Below are positions 7,134-17,116 of a stretch of 58,503 nt of DNA, piece by piece. The stretch is from Eubacteriales bacterium (GTDB taxonomy: Bacteria; Bacillota; Clostridia; Oscillospirales; Oscillospiraceae). A program made the position numbers and the translations under genes. Under the pieces are notes generated by a model. It was given only the letters and a program-made list of their open reading frames with translations, did no database searches and was not told the origin of the DNA. The stretch is from NCBI GenBank assembly GCA_030539285.1, contig JAUNSH010000012.1:1-58503 (forward strand). The letters run 5' to 3'. Every line of letters starts with the position of its first letter. The first letter of the stretch is position 1.

Positions 7134-9773
7134 ATGAATCCCAAGCCTTACGGCGTAAACGAACTGCGTGAGATGTTCCTGTCTTTCTTTGAGAGCAAGG
7201 GCCATCTGCGCCTGCCCAGCTTCTCCCTGATCCCTCAGAATGACGCGTCTCTGCTTCTCATCAACTCCGGCATGGCGCCCATGAAGCCTTACTTCACCGG
7301 TGAGGTGGAGCCGCCCCGTCACCGGGTCTGCACCTGCCAGAAGTGCATCCGTACCGGCGATATTGAGAACATCGGCAAGACCGCCCGTCACGGCACCTAT
7401 TTTGAGATGCTGGGCAACTTCTCCTTCGGCGACTATTTCAAGCACGAGGCCATCAACTGGAGCTGGGAGTTCCTGACCAAGGTGGTGGGCCTGGATGAGA
7501 ACCGGCTGTATCCCTCCATCTACGAGGATGATGAGGAAGCCTTCGAGATCTGGAACAAGGAAGTGGGCGTGAACGCTGACCGGATCTTCCGCTTCGGTAA
7601 GTCCGACAACTTCTGGGAGCACGGCTCCGGACCCTGCGGCCCCTGCTCCGAGATCTACTATGACCGGGGCGAAAAGTACGGCTGCGGCAAGCCTGACTGC
7701 ACCGTGGGCTGCGACTGCGACCGCTACATGGAGGTCTGGAACAACGTCTTCTCCCAGTTCAATAACGACGGTCAGGGCAACTACACCGAGCTGGCCCAGA
7801 AGAACATCGACACCGGCATGGGCCTGGAGCGTCTGGCAGTGGTCTGTCAGGATGTGGACTCCCTGTTCGATGTGGATACCGTCATGAACATCACCAACAA
7901 GGTTACGGAGCTGACCGGTGCCACCTACGGCCAGAGCGTCAAGATGGATGTGTCTCTGCGGGTCATTACCGATCACATCCGTGCCTCCACATTCATGATC
8001 GCCGACGGCGTTCTGCCCAGCAACGAGGGCAGAGGTTACGTCCTGCGCCGCCTGCTGCGCCGGGCTGCCCGTCACGGCAAGCTCTTGGGCGTGAACACCC
8101 CCTTCCTGTACAAGGTCGTGGAGACGGTCATTCAGGAGAACGAGGGCCACTATACCTATCTGCGGGAGCGGGCTGAGTATATCACCCGCATCGTGAAGAT
8201 CGAGGAAGAGAACTTCTGCCGCACCATCGACGGCGGCATGAGCATCTTCGCCGCTAAGCTGGCGGAGCACAAGGCCAAGGGCGAGACCCAGTTCTCCGGC
8301 GCCGACGCCTTCCTGCTGGCAGACACCTACGGCTTCCCCATCGACCTGACCATCGAGATGGTTGCCGACGAGGATATGACCTTGGATATGGACGAATTCA
8401 ACCGTCTGCGTGAGGAGCAGAAGGTCCGTGCCCGGGAAGCCCGGAAGGCTCTGGGCGATCTGGCCTGGGCAGGCATCGATCTGGGTCTGGACAACACCCC
8501 CACAACCTTTGTCGGCTACACCGAGAACAACTGCTCCGCCAAGGTGCTGGCGGTCTGCGTCGGCGAGGAAGTCTCCGGCACCATCGCCGGCGGCGAGGAA
8601 GGCATCATCGTGCTGGACAAGACCCCCTTCTACGCGGAAATGGGCGGTCAGGTGGCCGATCAGGGCGTGATCCTGGTGGGCAGCAGCCGCTTCCAGGTCA
8701 CCAATGTCCAGAAGGACAAGGGCGGCAAGTACCTGCACTACGGCAAGATGACCACTGGCTCCATCAAGGTGGACGACGAGGTCTGCGCCTCCATCGATGT
8801 GGAGCGCCGCAAGGCCATTATGCGTGCCCACTCCGCTACCCACCTGCTGCAGAAGGCCCTGAAGACCGTGCTGGGCGATCATGTCCATCAGGCCGGTTCC
8901 TACGTGGAGCCTGACCGCCTGCGCTTTGACTTTACCCACTATTCCGCGCTGACCGCCGAGGAACTGGCCAAGGTGAATTCCATCGTGCAGAACGCTATCC
9001 TTGAGGGTTACTCTGTGGACATCCGGGAGATGCCCATTGAGGAAGCCAAGGCCAGCGGTGCTACCGCCCTGTTCAGCGAAAAGTATGGCGATACCGTCCG
9101 GGTGGTCAACATGGGCGGTTACTCCATCGAGCTGTGCGGCGGCACCCATCTGGACAACACCGCCAAGGTCGGTCCCTTTGAGGTGGAAAGCGAGTGCAGC
9201 GTTGCCTCCGGTGTCCGCCGGATCGAGGCCATCACCGGCAAAGCCTGCCTGAAGAAGATGGAGAAGAATCAGCAGATGCTCTTTGAGGCTGCCGCGAAGC
9301 TGAAGACCAAGCCTGCCGAGGTGGGTGCAAAGATCCAGAGCCATATGGAAGAGATCCGGGAACTGAAGCGTTCCATCGAGCAGTTCCAGGCCCGGGAAGC
9401 CTCCGGCGAGGTGGAGCGGTTCCTCTTCGGCTCCCGGAACATGGGTGGCTTCCGGGTACTGACCGCCATGCTGCCCAACGCCGACGCCGCGAAGCTGCGC
9501 CAGATGGGCGATATGCTGCGGGACAAGGCACCCAACGTGGTGGCGGTCCTCGCCAGCATGAACGGCGGCAAGCCCACCTTCCTGGCTGTCTGCGGTAAGG
9601 AGGCTGTTGCCAGCGGTATGAAGGCCGGCGAGCTGGTGAAGCAGGTATGCTGCTGCTGCGGCGGCAGCGGCGGCGGCAAGCCGGATTCCGCCATGGGCGG
9701 CGGCAAGGACGTCACCAAGGTCGACAACGCGCTGGCACTGGTCGACGATTACGTCGCTTCCAAGATCCAGTAA
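7134..9773 (+). CDS. alaS: Alanyl-tRNA synthetase
   Basis: Charges tRNA-Ala, 879 aa, standard length. Order of domains: class II catalytic core (start NELREMFLSFFESKGH, motif 2 region with RHGTYFEMLGNFSFGDYF), tRNA-recognition helices, editing domain with HSATH (566-570) and CGGTH (668-672) zinc ligands, and a C-terminal DHHA1-type domain ending in a Gly-rich GGSGGGKPDSAMGGG segment. GGAGGT at 7121 selects ATG 7134 over the upstream in-frame codons. Controlled by the T-box just ahead. A very long open frame on the opposite strand is a codon-bias shadow. Confidence 0.98.
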   Translation: MNPKPYGVNELREMFLSFFESKGHLRLPSFSLIPQNDASLLLINSGMAPMKPYFTGEVEPPRHRVCTCQKCIRTGDIENIGKTARHGTYFEMLGNFSFGDYFKHEAINWSWEFLTKVVGLDENRLYPSIYEDDEEAFEIWNKEVGVNADRIFRFGKSDNFWEHGSGPCGPCSEIYYDRGEKYGCGKPDCTVGCDCDRYMEVWNNVFSQFNNDGQGNYTELAQKNIDTGMGLERLAVVCQDVDSLFDVDTVMNITNKVTELTGATYGQSVKMDVSLRVITDHIRASTFMIADGVLPSNEGRGYVLRRLLRRAARHGKLLGVNTPFLYKVVETVIQENEGHYTYLRERAEYITRIVKIEEENFCRTIDGGMSIFAAKLAEHKAKGETQFSGADAFLLADTYGFPIDLTIEMVADEDMTLDMDEFNRLREEQKVRAREARKALGDLAWAGIDLGLDNTPTTFVGYTENNCSAKVLAVCVGEEVSGTIAGGEEGIIVLDKTPFYAEMGGQVADQGVILVGSSRFQVTNVQKDKGGKYLHYGKMTTGSIKVDDEVCASIDVERRKAIMRAHSATHLLQKALKTVLGDHVHQAGSYVEPDRLRFDFTHYSALTAEELAKVNSIVQNAILEGYSVDIREMPIEEAKASGATALFSEKYGDTVRVVNMGGYSIELCGGTHLDNTAKVGPFEVESECSVASGVRRIEAITGKACLKKMEKNQQMLFEAAAKLKTKPAEVGAKIQSHMEEIRELKRSIEQFQAREASGEVERFLFGSRNMGGFRVLTAMLPNADAAKLRQMGDMLRDKAPNVVAVLASMNGGKPTFLAVCGKEAVASGMKAGELVKQVCCCCGGSGGGKPDSAMGGGKDVTKVDNALALVDDYVASKIQ

Positions 9774-9780
9774 TTTCACA

Positions 9781-9808
9781 GGGCGCAGCCAGGTGCTGCG
9801 CCCTTTTT
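9781..9808 (+). terminator. Terminator after alaS
   Basis: Perfect 9-bp stem GGGCGCAGC / GCTGCGCCC with loop CAGGT and T5 behind it. Confidence 0.9.
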
Positions 9809-9826
9809 CGTAAAGGAAGTGTGGGT

Positions 9827-12037
9827 ATGCGGCGAATCGTATATATAGCCCTTGGCTTTGCCGCGGCCTGCGGTCTGAACCTGTATGCGGACAGCTGGGC
9901 CATCCGGCTGATTGGCATTGGCTTGGTTATGCTTCTGGGCGCACTGGCGGAAAAGAAGCCCGGTGCGGTCCGCCGGTGTTTTGTGACGTTGCTGGGCGGT
10001 ATTTTGGGCTTTTCCTGGTTTGCCGGATATACTGCCCGGTATTTGAATCCGATTTCGTCTCTGGACGGTGAAACCATAGAATGCACCATCCGAGCATCGG
10101 ATTACAGCCGGGAAACGGAATATGGAAGCGCAGTTGATGGTACGGTCATCGTAGATGAAAAGTCCTACCGTGTCACCGCATACCTGAATCAGCTGCAAGA
10201 GGTTACGCCCGGAGATTCCATAATCGGCCTTTTCCGCCTGCGGGTTACTACAGATGCAGGGGATGACCCATCCTCCTATTATCAGGGCAAGGGGATTTTC
10301 CTGCTGGCCTACCAGAAGGGCGAAATAAAATCGTCCTCCAACGCACATTCCATCCGGGATTTCCCGGCTATTTTGCGCAATTATATTCAGAAAATATTGG
10401 AAACGTTCATACCCTCGGATTGTGTGGCATTTGCCAAAGCACTGCTGCTGGGCGATACCTCTGGCCTGTCCTATCAAACAGACTCGGCTTTGAAGGTCAG
10501 CGGCATCCGTCATGTGGTGGCAGTGTCCGGTCTGCATATCTCCATCTTTTTTGCCATCATCAGCACAATTACTTTCCGAAAACGTTTCCTGACGGCTCTT
10601 GTTGGAATGCCGCTGCTGTTCCTGTTCGCGGCAGTCGCCGGGTTTACGCCCTCGGTCACCCGGGCCTGCCTTATGTCTGGTCTGATGCTGACAGCCCAGC
10701 TGCTGAATAAGGAATACGACGGCCCCAGTGCTCTGGCCTTTGCGGTGATCACCATGCTGGCGTTCAATCCCTACTGCATTGGTTCAGTCAGCTTTCAATT
10801 AACGGTTGCCAGTGTCGCCGGGATTTTCCTGTTTTCACCGGGCATTCGTACAAAATTGACGGCAAAGCTGGAAGGCAGAAAAGGCAAGAAGTACGCCTTT
10901 TTGCGAAAACTGGCCACTGGTATTGCTGTGACGCTGGGTGCCCAGATCTTGACGATCCCGCTGTGCGCCTACTATTTTGGAATGGTCAGTTCTGTCGGTG
11001 CCGTTACCAATCTGCTGGTGCTGTGGGTGGTGAGTCTGACCTTCTGCCTGCTGTCGGCAGTTTGTGTTTTAGCGATGATCTGTCCGCAGCTGGCAGGCAT
11101 CGTGGGAGCCATAACGGCTTTTTTCATCCGTTATGTTCTGTTGATTGCAAAAATCATGGCAGCCTTTCCGTTGGCGGCGGTTTATACCGTCAGCCCTTAC
11201 GTTACCGTCTGGCTGTTCTTCGCCTATTTGTTGCTTCTGATTTATCTGCAATGCGGAAAAATGGCGGTTCCCTTTGCCTGCTGCGCTGTTTTGACGCTGT
11301 GCCTTGCGCTGATAGCTTCCTGGTGGGAGCCGTCTTCGTCGGATGTACGCTTTACGGTACTGGACGTGGGACAGGGCCAGTGTCTTCTGATGCAGTCCAA
11401 GGGCAGGGTGTATATGGTGGACTGCGGAGGCGACAGCGACAGCCGTACCGCCGATTTGGCGGCGGAAGCGCTGCTGAGCCAGGGCTATACCCATGTGGAT
11501 GGACTGATCCTGACCCACACGGACCGGGATCACGCCGACGGCGTGGAATACTTCCTATCAAGAATTCGGACGGATCTTCTGATCCTGCCCCGGCAGACAG
11601 AAAATATCGCCATTCCAGAGGACACACGGGTGGTGATTGCTGAGCGGGATATTCAAATCACGGACGGTTATACAAAAATCTCCATTTTCGCTCCGGTCTT
11701 CCATGGGGAAGAGAATGAAATGAGCCTGTGCGTCTTGTTTGATACGGAAAAATGTGATATACTCATCACCGGAGACAGAAATGCTTTCGGAGAGCGGTCC
11801 CTGCTGCGCCATGCGGATATCCCGGATGTGGACATTCTGATCGCGGGGCACCACGGCTCCCGATATTCCACCTGCGAGGAACTTCTGACTGCGGCCCGCC
11901 CGGAGATCGTCTGCATCAGTGTGGGCGCGGATAACACCTATGGGCATCCAGCACAGGAGGTGCTGGACAGGCTAGCGGAGTTCGGATGCACCGTATACCG
12001 TACAGACCAGCAGGGAACCATTACCATCAGGAGGTAA
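9827..12037 (+). CDS. comEC: ComEC/Rec2-type DNA-uptake channel
   Basis: 736-aa polytopic membrane protein. N-terminal hydrophobic and soluble segments are followed by the Competence domain (VSGLHISIFFAIIS is the family signature) with many membrane spans, then from about residue 505 a metallo-beta-lactamase-like domain (LDVGQGQCLLMQ, THTDRDHADG near 561-570, and AGHHGSRYST). In competent bacteria it carries single-stranded DNA across the membrane; the C-terminal domain may act as a nuclease. No other com gene is in view. AAGGAAGT supports ATG 9827. First gene of a run with holA, rnmV and an ABC-F gene. Confidence 0.93.
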   Translation: MRRIVYIALGFAAACGLNLYADSWAIRLIGIGLVMLLGALAEKKPGAVRRCFVTLLGGILGFSWFAGYTARYLNPISSLDGETIECTIRASDYSRETEYGSAVDGTVIVDEKSYRVTAYLNQLQEVTPGDSIIGLFRLRVTTDAGDDPSSYYQGKGIFLLAYQKGEIKSSSNAHSIRDFPAILRNYIQKILETFIPSDCVAFAKALLLGDTSGLSYQTDSALKVSGIRHVVAVSGLHISIFFAIISTITFRKRFLTALVGMPLLFLFAAVAGFTPSVTRACLMSGLMLTAQLLNKEYDGPSALAFAVITMLAFNPYCIGSVSFQLTVASVAGIFLFSPGIRTKLTAKLEGRKGKKYAFLRKLATGIAVTLGAQILTIPLCAYYFGMVSSVGAVTNLLVLWVVSLTFCLLSAVCVLAMICPQLAGIVGAITAFFIRYVLLIAKIMAAFPLAAVYTVSPYVTVWLFFAYLLLLIYLQCGKMAVPFACCAVLTLCLALIASWWEPSSSDVRFTVLDVGQGQCLLMQSKGRVYMVDCGGDSDSRTADLAAEALLSQGYTHVDGLILTHTDRDHADGVEYFLSRIRTDLLILPRQTENIAIPEDTRVVIAERDIQITDGYTKISIFAPVFHGEENEMSLCVLFDTEKCDILITGDRNAFGERSLLRHADIPDVDILIAGHHGSRYSTCEELLTAARPEIVCISVGADNTYGHPAQEVLDRLAEFGCTVYRTDQQGTITIRR

Positions 12038-12040
12038 ACC

Positions 12041-13087
12041 ATGGCAAAAAAACAGCCCTCAGACAGCGGGATCACGGAACTGAAAATGGCGCTGAAGCAG
12101 AAAGCTCTGGGACGGCTGTATGTTTTCCACGGAGAGGAAACCTTTCTTCTGCACCACTACCTGGAGCAGATGAAAAAGCTTCTTCTGGATCCGCTGACGG
12201 AATCCTTTAATTACCACCGCCTGAACAGTGAAACTTTCGAGCTTCGGGCCTTTGCCGATGCGGTGGAGAACCTGCCCATGATGGCGGAAGCCACCCTTGT
12301 CCAGATCGATGATGTGGACATATTTAAAATGAATGAGTCAGACCGGGGGAAAATAGCGGAGATTCTGCGGGATATTCCCGACTACTGCACAGTGGTCTTT
12401 ACCTATATCACTACCGCCTGGAAACCAGACAAAAGGCTGAAAAAGCTGTGGGAGGCGGTGGACAGCAGCGGCCTGATCGTGGAGTTTGCCAAGCAGGATC
12501 AAAAGGACCTGATCGCTTGGGTGACCCGGCATTTTGCGGCGAACAAAAAGCGTATTTCCACCGACCTGTGCGCCTATCTCATTGACATCACCGGCGGCAC
12601 CATGACGGCTCTGAGCAGTGAAATCGATAAGATCTGCGCCTATTCCGGGGCGGAGGAAATCAAAAAAACCGACATTGACGCGGTGACGGAGCCTGTTTTG
12701 GATGCTGTGGTATTTCAGATGACCGACCAGCTCAGCGCGGGACGGTATGATCAGGCTATGCAGAAATTGCAGCAGCTCCTCAAAATGCAGCAGGAGCCGC
12801 TGGCGATCCTTGGCGCGGTGGGCAGCCACTTCCGCCGCATCAGCGCTGCCCGTACTCTGCTGGATCATGGAAAGAGCACCTTTGACCTGCAAAAGCTCTG
12901 CGGCATCCCGGACTATCCCGCCAGAAAGACCATGGAGGCCGCCCGCCGCTGTACCCCCAAATTCTGTCGAACTGCTGCCCAGCTGGTGCTGGAAACGGAT
13001 TATCGAATGAAAACCTCCTTTGATGAACCGGAGCGGCTGCTGGAATTGCTGATCCTTCGGCTGGCACAGGAGGCGAAGAATGCTTAA
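12041..13087 (+). CDS. holA: DNA polymerase III subunit delta
   Basis: Clamp-loader delta subunit, 348 aa. The start (LGRLYVFHGEETFLLHHYLEQMKKLL) is the typical delta N-terminus, and the family middle signature ITGGTMTALSSEIDKICAYSG is present. It starts 3 bases after the comEC stop with CAGGAGG inside the comEC end, and overlaps rnmV by 8 bases. comEC followed by holA is a frequent order in Firmicutes. Confidence 0.93.
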   Translation: MAKKQPSDSGITELKMALKQKALGRLYVFHGEETFLLHHYLEQMKKLLLDPLTESFNYHRLNSETFELRAFADAVENLPMMAEATLVQIDDVDIFKMNESDRGKIAEILRDIPDYCTVVFTYITTAWKPDKRLKKLWEAVDSSGLIVEFAKQDQKDLIAWVTRHFAANKKRISTDLCAYLIDITGGTMTALSSEIDKICAYSGAEEIKKTDIDAVTEPVLDAVVFQMTDQLSAGRYDQAMQKLQQLLKMQQEPLAILGAVGSHFRRISAARTLLDHGKSTFDLQKLCGIPDYPARKTMEAARRCTPKFCRTAAQLVLETDYRMKTSFDEPERLLELLILRLAQEAKNA

Positions 13088-13664
13088 AATCAAGGAAGCC
13101 ATCGTGGTGGAGGGCCGCTACGATAAGAATACCCTGTCCCAGATCGTGGACGCGCCGATTTTGGAGACCTCCGGTTTTGGTATTTTCAAGGACAAGGAGC
13201 AGATGTCGCTTCTTCGCAGGGTAGCCGAGCGCCGGGGGCTGATCGTGTTTACCGATTCCGACGGCGCGGGCTTTGTCATCCGTAACCATATCAAAAGCGC
13301 GATTCCCGGGAAATATCTGAAACACGCCTATATCCCGGATGTCTATGGCAAAGAGAAACGAAAGTCGGCCCCCGGAAAAGAGGGCAAATTGGGCGTTGAG
13401 GGTCTGTCCCCGGAAATTCTTTTGGATGCCCTGCGGCGCTCTGGTGCGACCATCGAAGGAGAGGATTCCCCGGGAAACCAGGGAATCACCAAGCAGGATC
13501 TCATGGAACGGGGCTTGTCCGGGGGTGCTAACGCCGGGGCGAAGCGGCAGCTCTTGCTCAAAAGGCTGGGCCTGCCGGAGCGCATGAGCGCCAACGCCAT
13601 GCTGCAAACGCTGAACCTTCTGTGCTCTCTGGAGGAGCTGGACGCCATTTTGGAACAATTATAA
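13080..13664 (+). CDS. rnmV: Ribonuclease M5-like Toprim protein
   Basis: 194 aa: an N-terminal Toprim domain (IVVEGRYDKNTLSQ, with the acidic DSDGAG segment) followed by the C-terminal domain common to RNase M5 proteins. RNase M5 matures 5S rRNA precursor in Bacillus. The overlap with holA (ATG inside its last codons) implies coupled translation. In Bacillus the gene sits beside ksgA; here it sits between holA and an ABC-F gene. Confidence 0.85.
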   Translation: MLKIKEAIVVEGRYDKNTLSQIVDAPILETSGFGIFKDKEQMSLLRRVAERRGLIVFTDSDGAGFVIRNHIKSAIPGKYLKHAYIPDVYGKEKRKSAPGKEGKLGVEGLSPEILLDALRRSGATIEGEDSPGNQGITKQDLMERGLSGGANAGAKRQLLLKRLGLPERMSANAMLQTLNLLCSLEELDAILEQL

Positions 13665-13676
13665 TGGAGTAAAACC

Positions 13677-15539
13677 ATGGTAGATATACAGGTAACGAAT
13701 CTGACAAAATTCTTTGTCATCGGCGAAAATCTGCTGGAAAATCTGACCTTTGAGATCCAGGAAGGGGAGTGTGTCGCCATTCTGGGCCGCAACGGCTGCG
13801 GAAAGACCACCCTCTTTAACATCCTCACGGGTCAAATGGACTACGATTCCGGTGAGGTTTACGTCAATCCCAACAAAAAGCTGGGCCTGATCTCCCAGAT
13901 CCCCCGCTTTCCTGAGGGCTTCACTGTGGAGGATGTGCTGCGTTCCGCTTTTGCGGATATCCTGCGGGTGCGCCAAAAAATGGAGCTGCTGGAATGCGAA
14001 ATGGCAAATGGTGCCACCGATGCCCAGCTGCGGGAATACGACGCTTTGACGAACCGCTTCCAGACCGGCGGCGGCTACGACATGGACGTGGAAGTGGACA
14101 AAATCTGCAACGGTCTTGGCATTACAGCGGACCAGCGGATGCAGGAATTTGCCAGCCTGTCCGGCGGCGAGAAGACCCGGGTGAATCTTGCCCGGCTCCT
14201 TCTGGAAAAGACGGACATTCTTCTGCTTGACGAGCCGACCAACCATCTGGATTTGAACAGCGTGGAGTGGCTGGAGCAGTACATCAACGCCTTCAAGGGC
14301 ACGGTACTGACCATTTCCCATGACCGATATTTCATCGATCAGGTGGCTGACCGGGTCATCGAGATCACCGAGGGCCACGCGGAGTTCTATTCCGGTAACT
14401 ACTCCTTCTACATGGACGAAAAACAGGCCCGGTTCGATCTGCAATTAAAGCAGTATGAGCAGGAGCAGGCCAAGCTCAAGCAGCTGGGCTACACTGTGGA
14501 GCGGATGAAGGGCTGGGGCATCAACAACCGAACCCTGTACCGTCGGGCCATGTCCATCCAGCACCGCATGGAGCGTATCCGTAAGACAGAAAAGCCCAAA
14601 AAAGAGCGGACCATGAAGGCTTCCTTCGGCGAAAAGGAGTTTTCCGGAGACATTGTATTCAAAATGAAAAACGTCTCCAAGTCCTTCGGTGATCGAACTT
14701 TATTTTCGGACGTGAATCTGACGGTGGAGGGTGGCGAACGCATCGCCCTGCTGGGAGACAACGGTACAGGAAAGACCACCTTCATCAAGTGCCTGCTGGG
14801 GGACGAGGACTGCGCCGGAAAAATTCAGTTCGGCCCCACGGTGAAATTTGGCTACCTTCCTCAGATCATTCACTTTGACCACCCCGAGCGAAGTCTCTAT
14901 GACACCATGCTATACGAGAAGAATTGCACTCCTCAGACTGCCCGTGACCGTCTCGGGGCATTCCTATTCCAGGGTGAGGATGTGTTCAAGCAGGTGGGCA
15001 ACCTCTCCGGCGGCGAGCAGTCTCGTCTACGGCTGTGTATGCTGATGGACGAGAAGATCAATCTCCTGATTCTGGACGAGCCGACAAACCACTTGGACAT
15101 CTCCTCTCGGGAGTGGGTGGAAGCAGCCATTGAAGAATTTGAGGGCGTTCTGCTGTTCGTGTCCCATGACCGCTACTTTATTGAGAAATTTGCCGAGCGT
15201 ATCTGGCTTTTGGAGGATGGGACCATCCGGGACTTCCCCTGCGGCTATCAGAAATACCGTTCCATTCTGGAGCATGAAGCGGCGGCAAAGCCCGTTGTAA
15301 CCGCTGCGCCCAAGCCAAAAAAGGAAAAGCCAAAGGGTGGCACCAAGGATACGGACAAGCTGATCCGCCGCCTGGAACGGGAGATCGAAAAGCAGGAAGC
15401 GCTGATCGGGGAATTTGATGAAAAGATCGAAGCCGCTGCCGCCGACTATCAGGAGCTGACCCGTCTTCTGAATGAAAAGGAAGAAGCGGAAGCGGTGCTG
15501 ATGGATCTGATGGAGCAGTGGGACGCGGCGCAGGAGTGA
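13677..15539 (+). CDS. ABC-F family ATPase (ribosome-associated type)
   Basis: 620 aa with two ATP-binding cassettes and no membrane segment. First Walker A GRNGCGKTT at 37-45 with LSGGE and DEPTNHLDL; second Walker A GDNGTGKTT at 360-368 with LSGGE and DEPTNHLDI. A charged inter-domain linker (about residues 250-310) and a Lys/Glu-rich C-terminal coiled coil (about 540-615) are present. ABC-F proteins act on the ribosome in translation or antibiotic protection; this architecture is closest to the Uup/YdiF-like group. I cannot say whether it confers resistance. Confidence 0.93.
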   Translation: MVDIQVTNLTKFFVIGENLLENLTFEIQEGECVAILGRNGCGKTTLFNILTGQMDYDSGEVYVNPNKKLGLISQIPRFPEGFTVEDVLRSAFADILRVRQKMELLECEMANGATDAQLREYDALTNRFQTGGGYDMDVEVDKICNGLGITADQRMQEFASLSGGEKTRVNLARLLLEKTDILLLDEPTNHLDLNSVEWLEQYINAFKGTVLTISHDRYFIDQVADRVIEITEGHAEFYSGNYSFYMDEKQARFDLQLKQYEQEQAKLKQLGYTVERMKGWGINNRTLYRRAMSIQHRMERIRKTEKPKKERTMKASFGEKEFSGDIVFKMKNVSKSFGDRTLFSDVNLTVEGGERIALLGDNGTGKTTFIKCLLGDEDCAGKIQFGPTVKFGYLPQIIHFDHPERSLYDTMLYEKNCTPQTARDRLGAFLFQGEDVFKQVGNLSGGEQSRLRLCMLMDEKINLLILDEPTNHLDISSREWVEAAIEEFEGVLLFVSHDRYFIEKFAERIWLLEDGTIRDFPCGYQKYRSILEHEAAAKPVVTAAPKPKKEKPKGGTKDTDKLIRRLEREIEKQEALIGEFDEKIEAAAADYQELTRLLNEKEEAEAVLMDLMEQWDAAQE

Positions 15540-15544
15540 AGAAG

Positions 15545-16120
15545 ATGAACCATCAGGGAACGAAAACGATCGAAACTCCAAGGCTGATCCTACGCCGGTT
15601 TACCATGGAGGACGCCCCTGCCATGTACCGCAACTGGGCCTCCGACCCGGAAGTTACCAAATTCCTAACCTGGCCTACACATTGTAGTCCGGAAGTCAGC
15701 AAACAGGTCTTGCTTGATTGGACAGGACAGTATCATGATGACACCTTCTACCAGTGGGCCATCGTTCCGAAAGAATTGATGGAACCCATCGGCTCCATCG
15801 GCGCAGTGCACCTGAACGAACAGGTGCAGCTTGTGCAAATCGGCTACTGCATCGGCGCAAACTGGTGGCACCGGGGTATCACATCCGAAGCCATGAAAGC
15901 CGTGATGGACTATCTGTTTGACGAAGTGGGTGTCAACCGGGTGGAATCCCTCCACGATCCCCGAAATCCCCACTCTGGCGGGGTCATGCGCAAGTGCGGC
16001 ATGAAGTTTGAAGGAACGCTGCGTCAGTCCGATCATAACAATCAGGGCATCTGTGATGCCAGTTGGTATGCGCTCTTGGCGGAGGAGCGTAATTTAGCGA
16101 AATGTGTAGTTGACACGTAA
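15545..16120 (+). CDS. GNAT N-acetyltransferase, RimJ/RimL type
   Basis: 191 aa. It opens with IETPRLILRRFTMEDAPAMYRNW, the usual start of RimJ/RimL-like acetyltransferases, and has the acetyl-CoA loop region GYCIGANWWHRGITSEAM. Start chosen at ATG 15545, with AGGAG at 15531 inside the end of the ABC-F gene. Substrate unknown: ribosomal protein N-terminus or a small molecule. Its last codons contain the -35 box for the mrp promoter. Confidence 0.88.
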   Translation: MNHQGTKTIETPRLILRRFTMEDAPAMYRNWASDPEVTKFLTWPTHCSPEVSKQVLLDWTGQYHDDTFYQWAIVPKELMEPIGSIGAVHLNEQVQLVQIGYCIGANWWHRGITSEAMKAVMDYLFDEVGVNRVESLHDPRNPHSGGVMRKCGMKFEGTLRQSDHNNQGICDASWYALLAEERNLAKCVVDT

Positions 16121-16137
16121 GAAACAAATGCTATAAT
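16110..16137 (+). promoter_or_regulatory. Promoter for mrp
   Basis: TTGACA (16110-16115), 16 bases, TATAAT (16132-16137) with TGC just upstream: a near-consensus extended -10 promoter overlapping the end of the GNAT gene. Confidence 0.9.
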
Positions 16138-16170
16138 AGATGGCATATGACAAAAAAGGAGAGGACAAAC

Positions 16171-16992
16171 ATGAGTTCTTGTAATGGAAACTGCTCTTCC
16201 TGCGGTTCCGATTGCGCGGATCGCAAGGAAGAAAGCCTGCTGGCGGCACCGAACCCCAAGTCCAGCGTAAAGAAGGTCATCGCCGTGGTGTCCGGTAAGG
16301 GCGGCGTGGGCAAGTCCACCGTCACTGCCATGCTGTCTGTGGCTATGGCCCGGCAGGGGAAGAAGGTGGCGGTGCTGGACGCCGATATCACCGGCCCCTC
16401 CGCGCCCACTGCTTTCGGCGTCAACGAGTGCCAGGGCGCCAATGAGGACGGCCTGTTCCCGGCGCTGACCCGCAGCGGCATTCAGGTCATGTCCATCAAC
16501 CTGCTGCTGGACAACCCCGCTGACCCCGTGGTGTGGCGCGGCCCCGTTATCGCCGGCGCGGTGAAGCAGTTCTGGACGGACGTGATCTGGGAACACGTGG
16601 ACTATATGTTTGTGGATATGCCTCCCGGAACCGGCGACGTGCCCCTAACCGTATTCCAGAGCCTGCCCATCGACGGCGTGGTCATTGTCACCACTCCCCA
16701 GGATCTGGTGTCCATGATCGTTGCCAAGGCGGTGAAGATGGCCAACATGATGCACATTCCCGTGCTGGGCCTCGTGGAGAACTATTCTTATCTGCTATGT
16801 CCGGACTGCGGCAGGAAGATCGAGGTCTTCGGCAAGTCTCACATCAACGAGATCGCCGCGAAGTTCGACCTGCCCGTGCTGGCCAAGCTACCCATCGACC
16901 CTGCTGTAGCGGAAGCCTACGACAATGGCCTGATGGAGACTGTGAATACCGACGCCGTCAGCGGTGTCATCGATGCTGTTCTGAAAGCATAA
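16171..16992 (+). CDS. mrp: Mrp/NBP35-type P-loop iron-sulfur carrier protein
   Basis: 273 aa. A short Cys-rich head (SSCNGNCSSCGSDC, residues 2-15) resembles the NBP35 N-terminal cluster site. Then comes the deviant Walker A SGKGGVGKST (41-50), the family DMPPGTGD segment and a C-terminal CPDCG pair. Such proteins bind and pass on iron-sulfur clusters. AAAGGAGAG selects ATG 16171 over the in-frame ATG at 16147. Monocistronic, with its own promoter and terminator. Confidence 0.93.
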   Translation: MSSCNGNCSSCGSDCADRKEESLLAAPNPKSSVKKVIAVVSGKGGVGKSTVTAMLSVAMARQGKKVAVLDADITGPSAPTAFGVNECQGANEDGLFPALTRSGIQVMSINLLLDNPADPVVWRGPVIAGAVKQFWTDVIWEHVDYMFVDMPPGTGDVPLTVFQSLPIDGVVIVTTPQDLVSMIVAKAVKMANMMHIPVLGLVENYSYLLCPDCGRKIEVFGKSHINEIAAKFDLPVLAKLPIDPAVAEAYDNGLMETVNTDAVSGVIDAVLKA

Positions 16993-17001
16993 AATGAGAG
17001 A

Positions 17002-17023
17002 AACCCGGCAAAAGCCGGGTTTT
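17002..17023 (+). terminator. Terminator after mrp
   Basis: Stem AACCCGGC / GCCGGGTT with loop AAAA, running into T4. Confidence 0.88.
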
Positions 17024-17069
17024 CCTTTGTAATTGATCGGAAATAACAGTAGCTTTCCGGCAAAAAATG

Positions 17070-17078
17070 TGCTACAAT
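17070..17078 (+). promoter_or_regulatory. Extended -10 promoter for queA-tgt
   Basis: TGC-TACAAT (17070-17078). No good -35 hexamer stands 16-18 bases upstream, so the promoter may rely on the extended -10. Confidence 0.5.
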
Positions 17079-17116
17079 ACCCCGAGAGTATTGAAAGTAC
17101 GAAAGGAAGTTAAGCA

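Noticed and set aside
7110-9779. 889-codon open frame on the minus strand over alaS
   Set aside because: Mirror of a GC-rich, strongly biased gene; low-complexity Gly/Ala/His/Leu product, no ribosome site, no family. The plus strand encodes an unmistakable AlaS.
9647-12037. Longer ComEC starting inside alaS
   Set aside because: The extra N-terminus overlaps the end of alaS and its terminator; AAGGAAGT points to ATG 9827.
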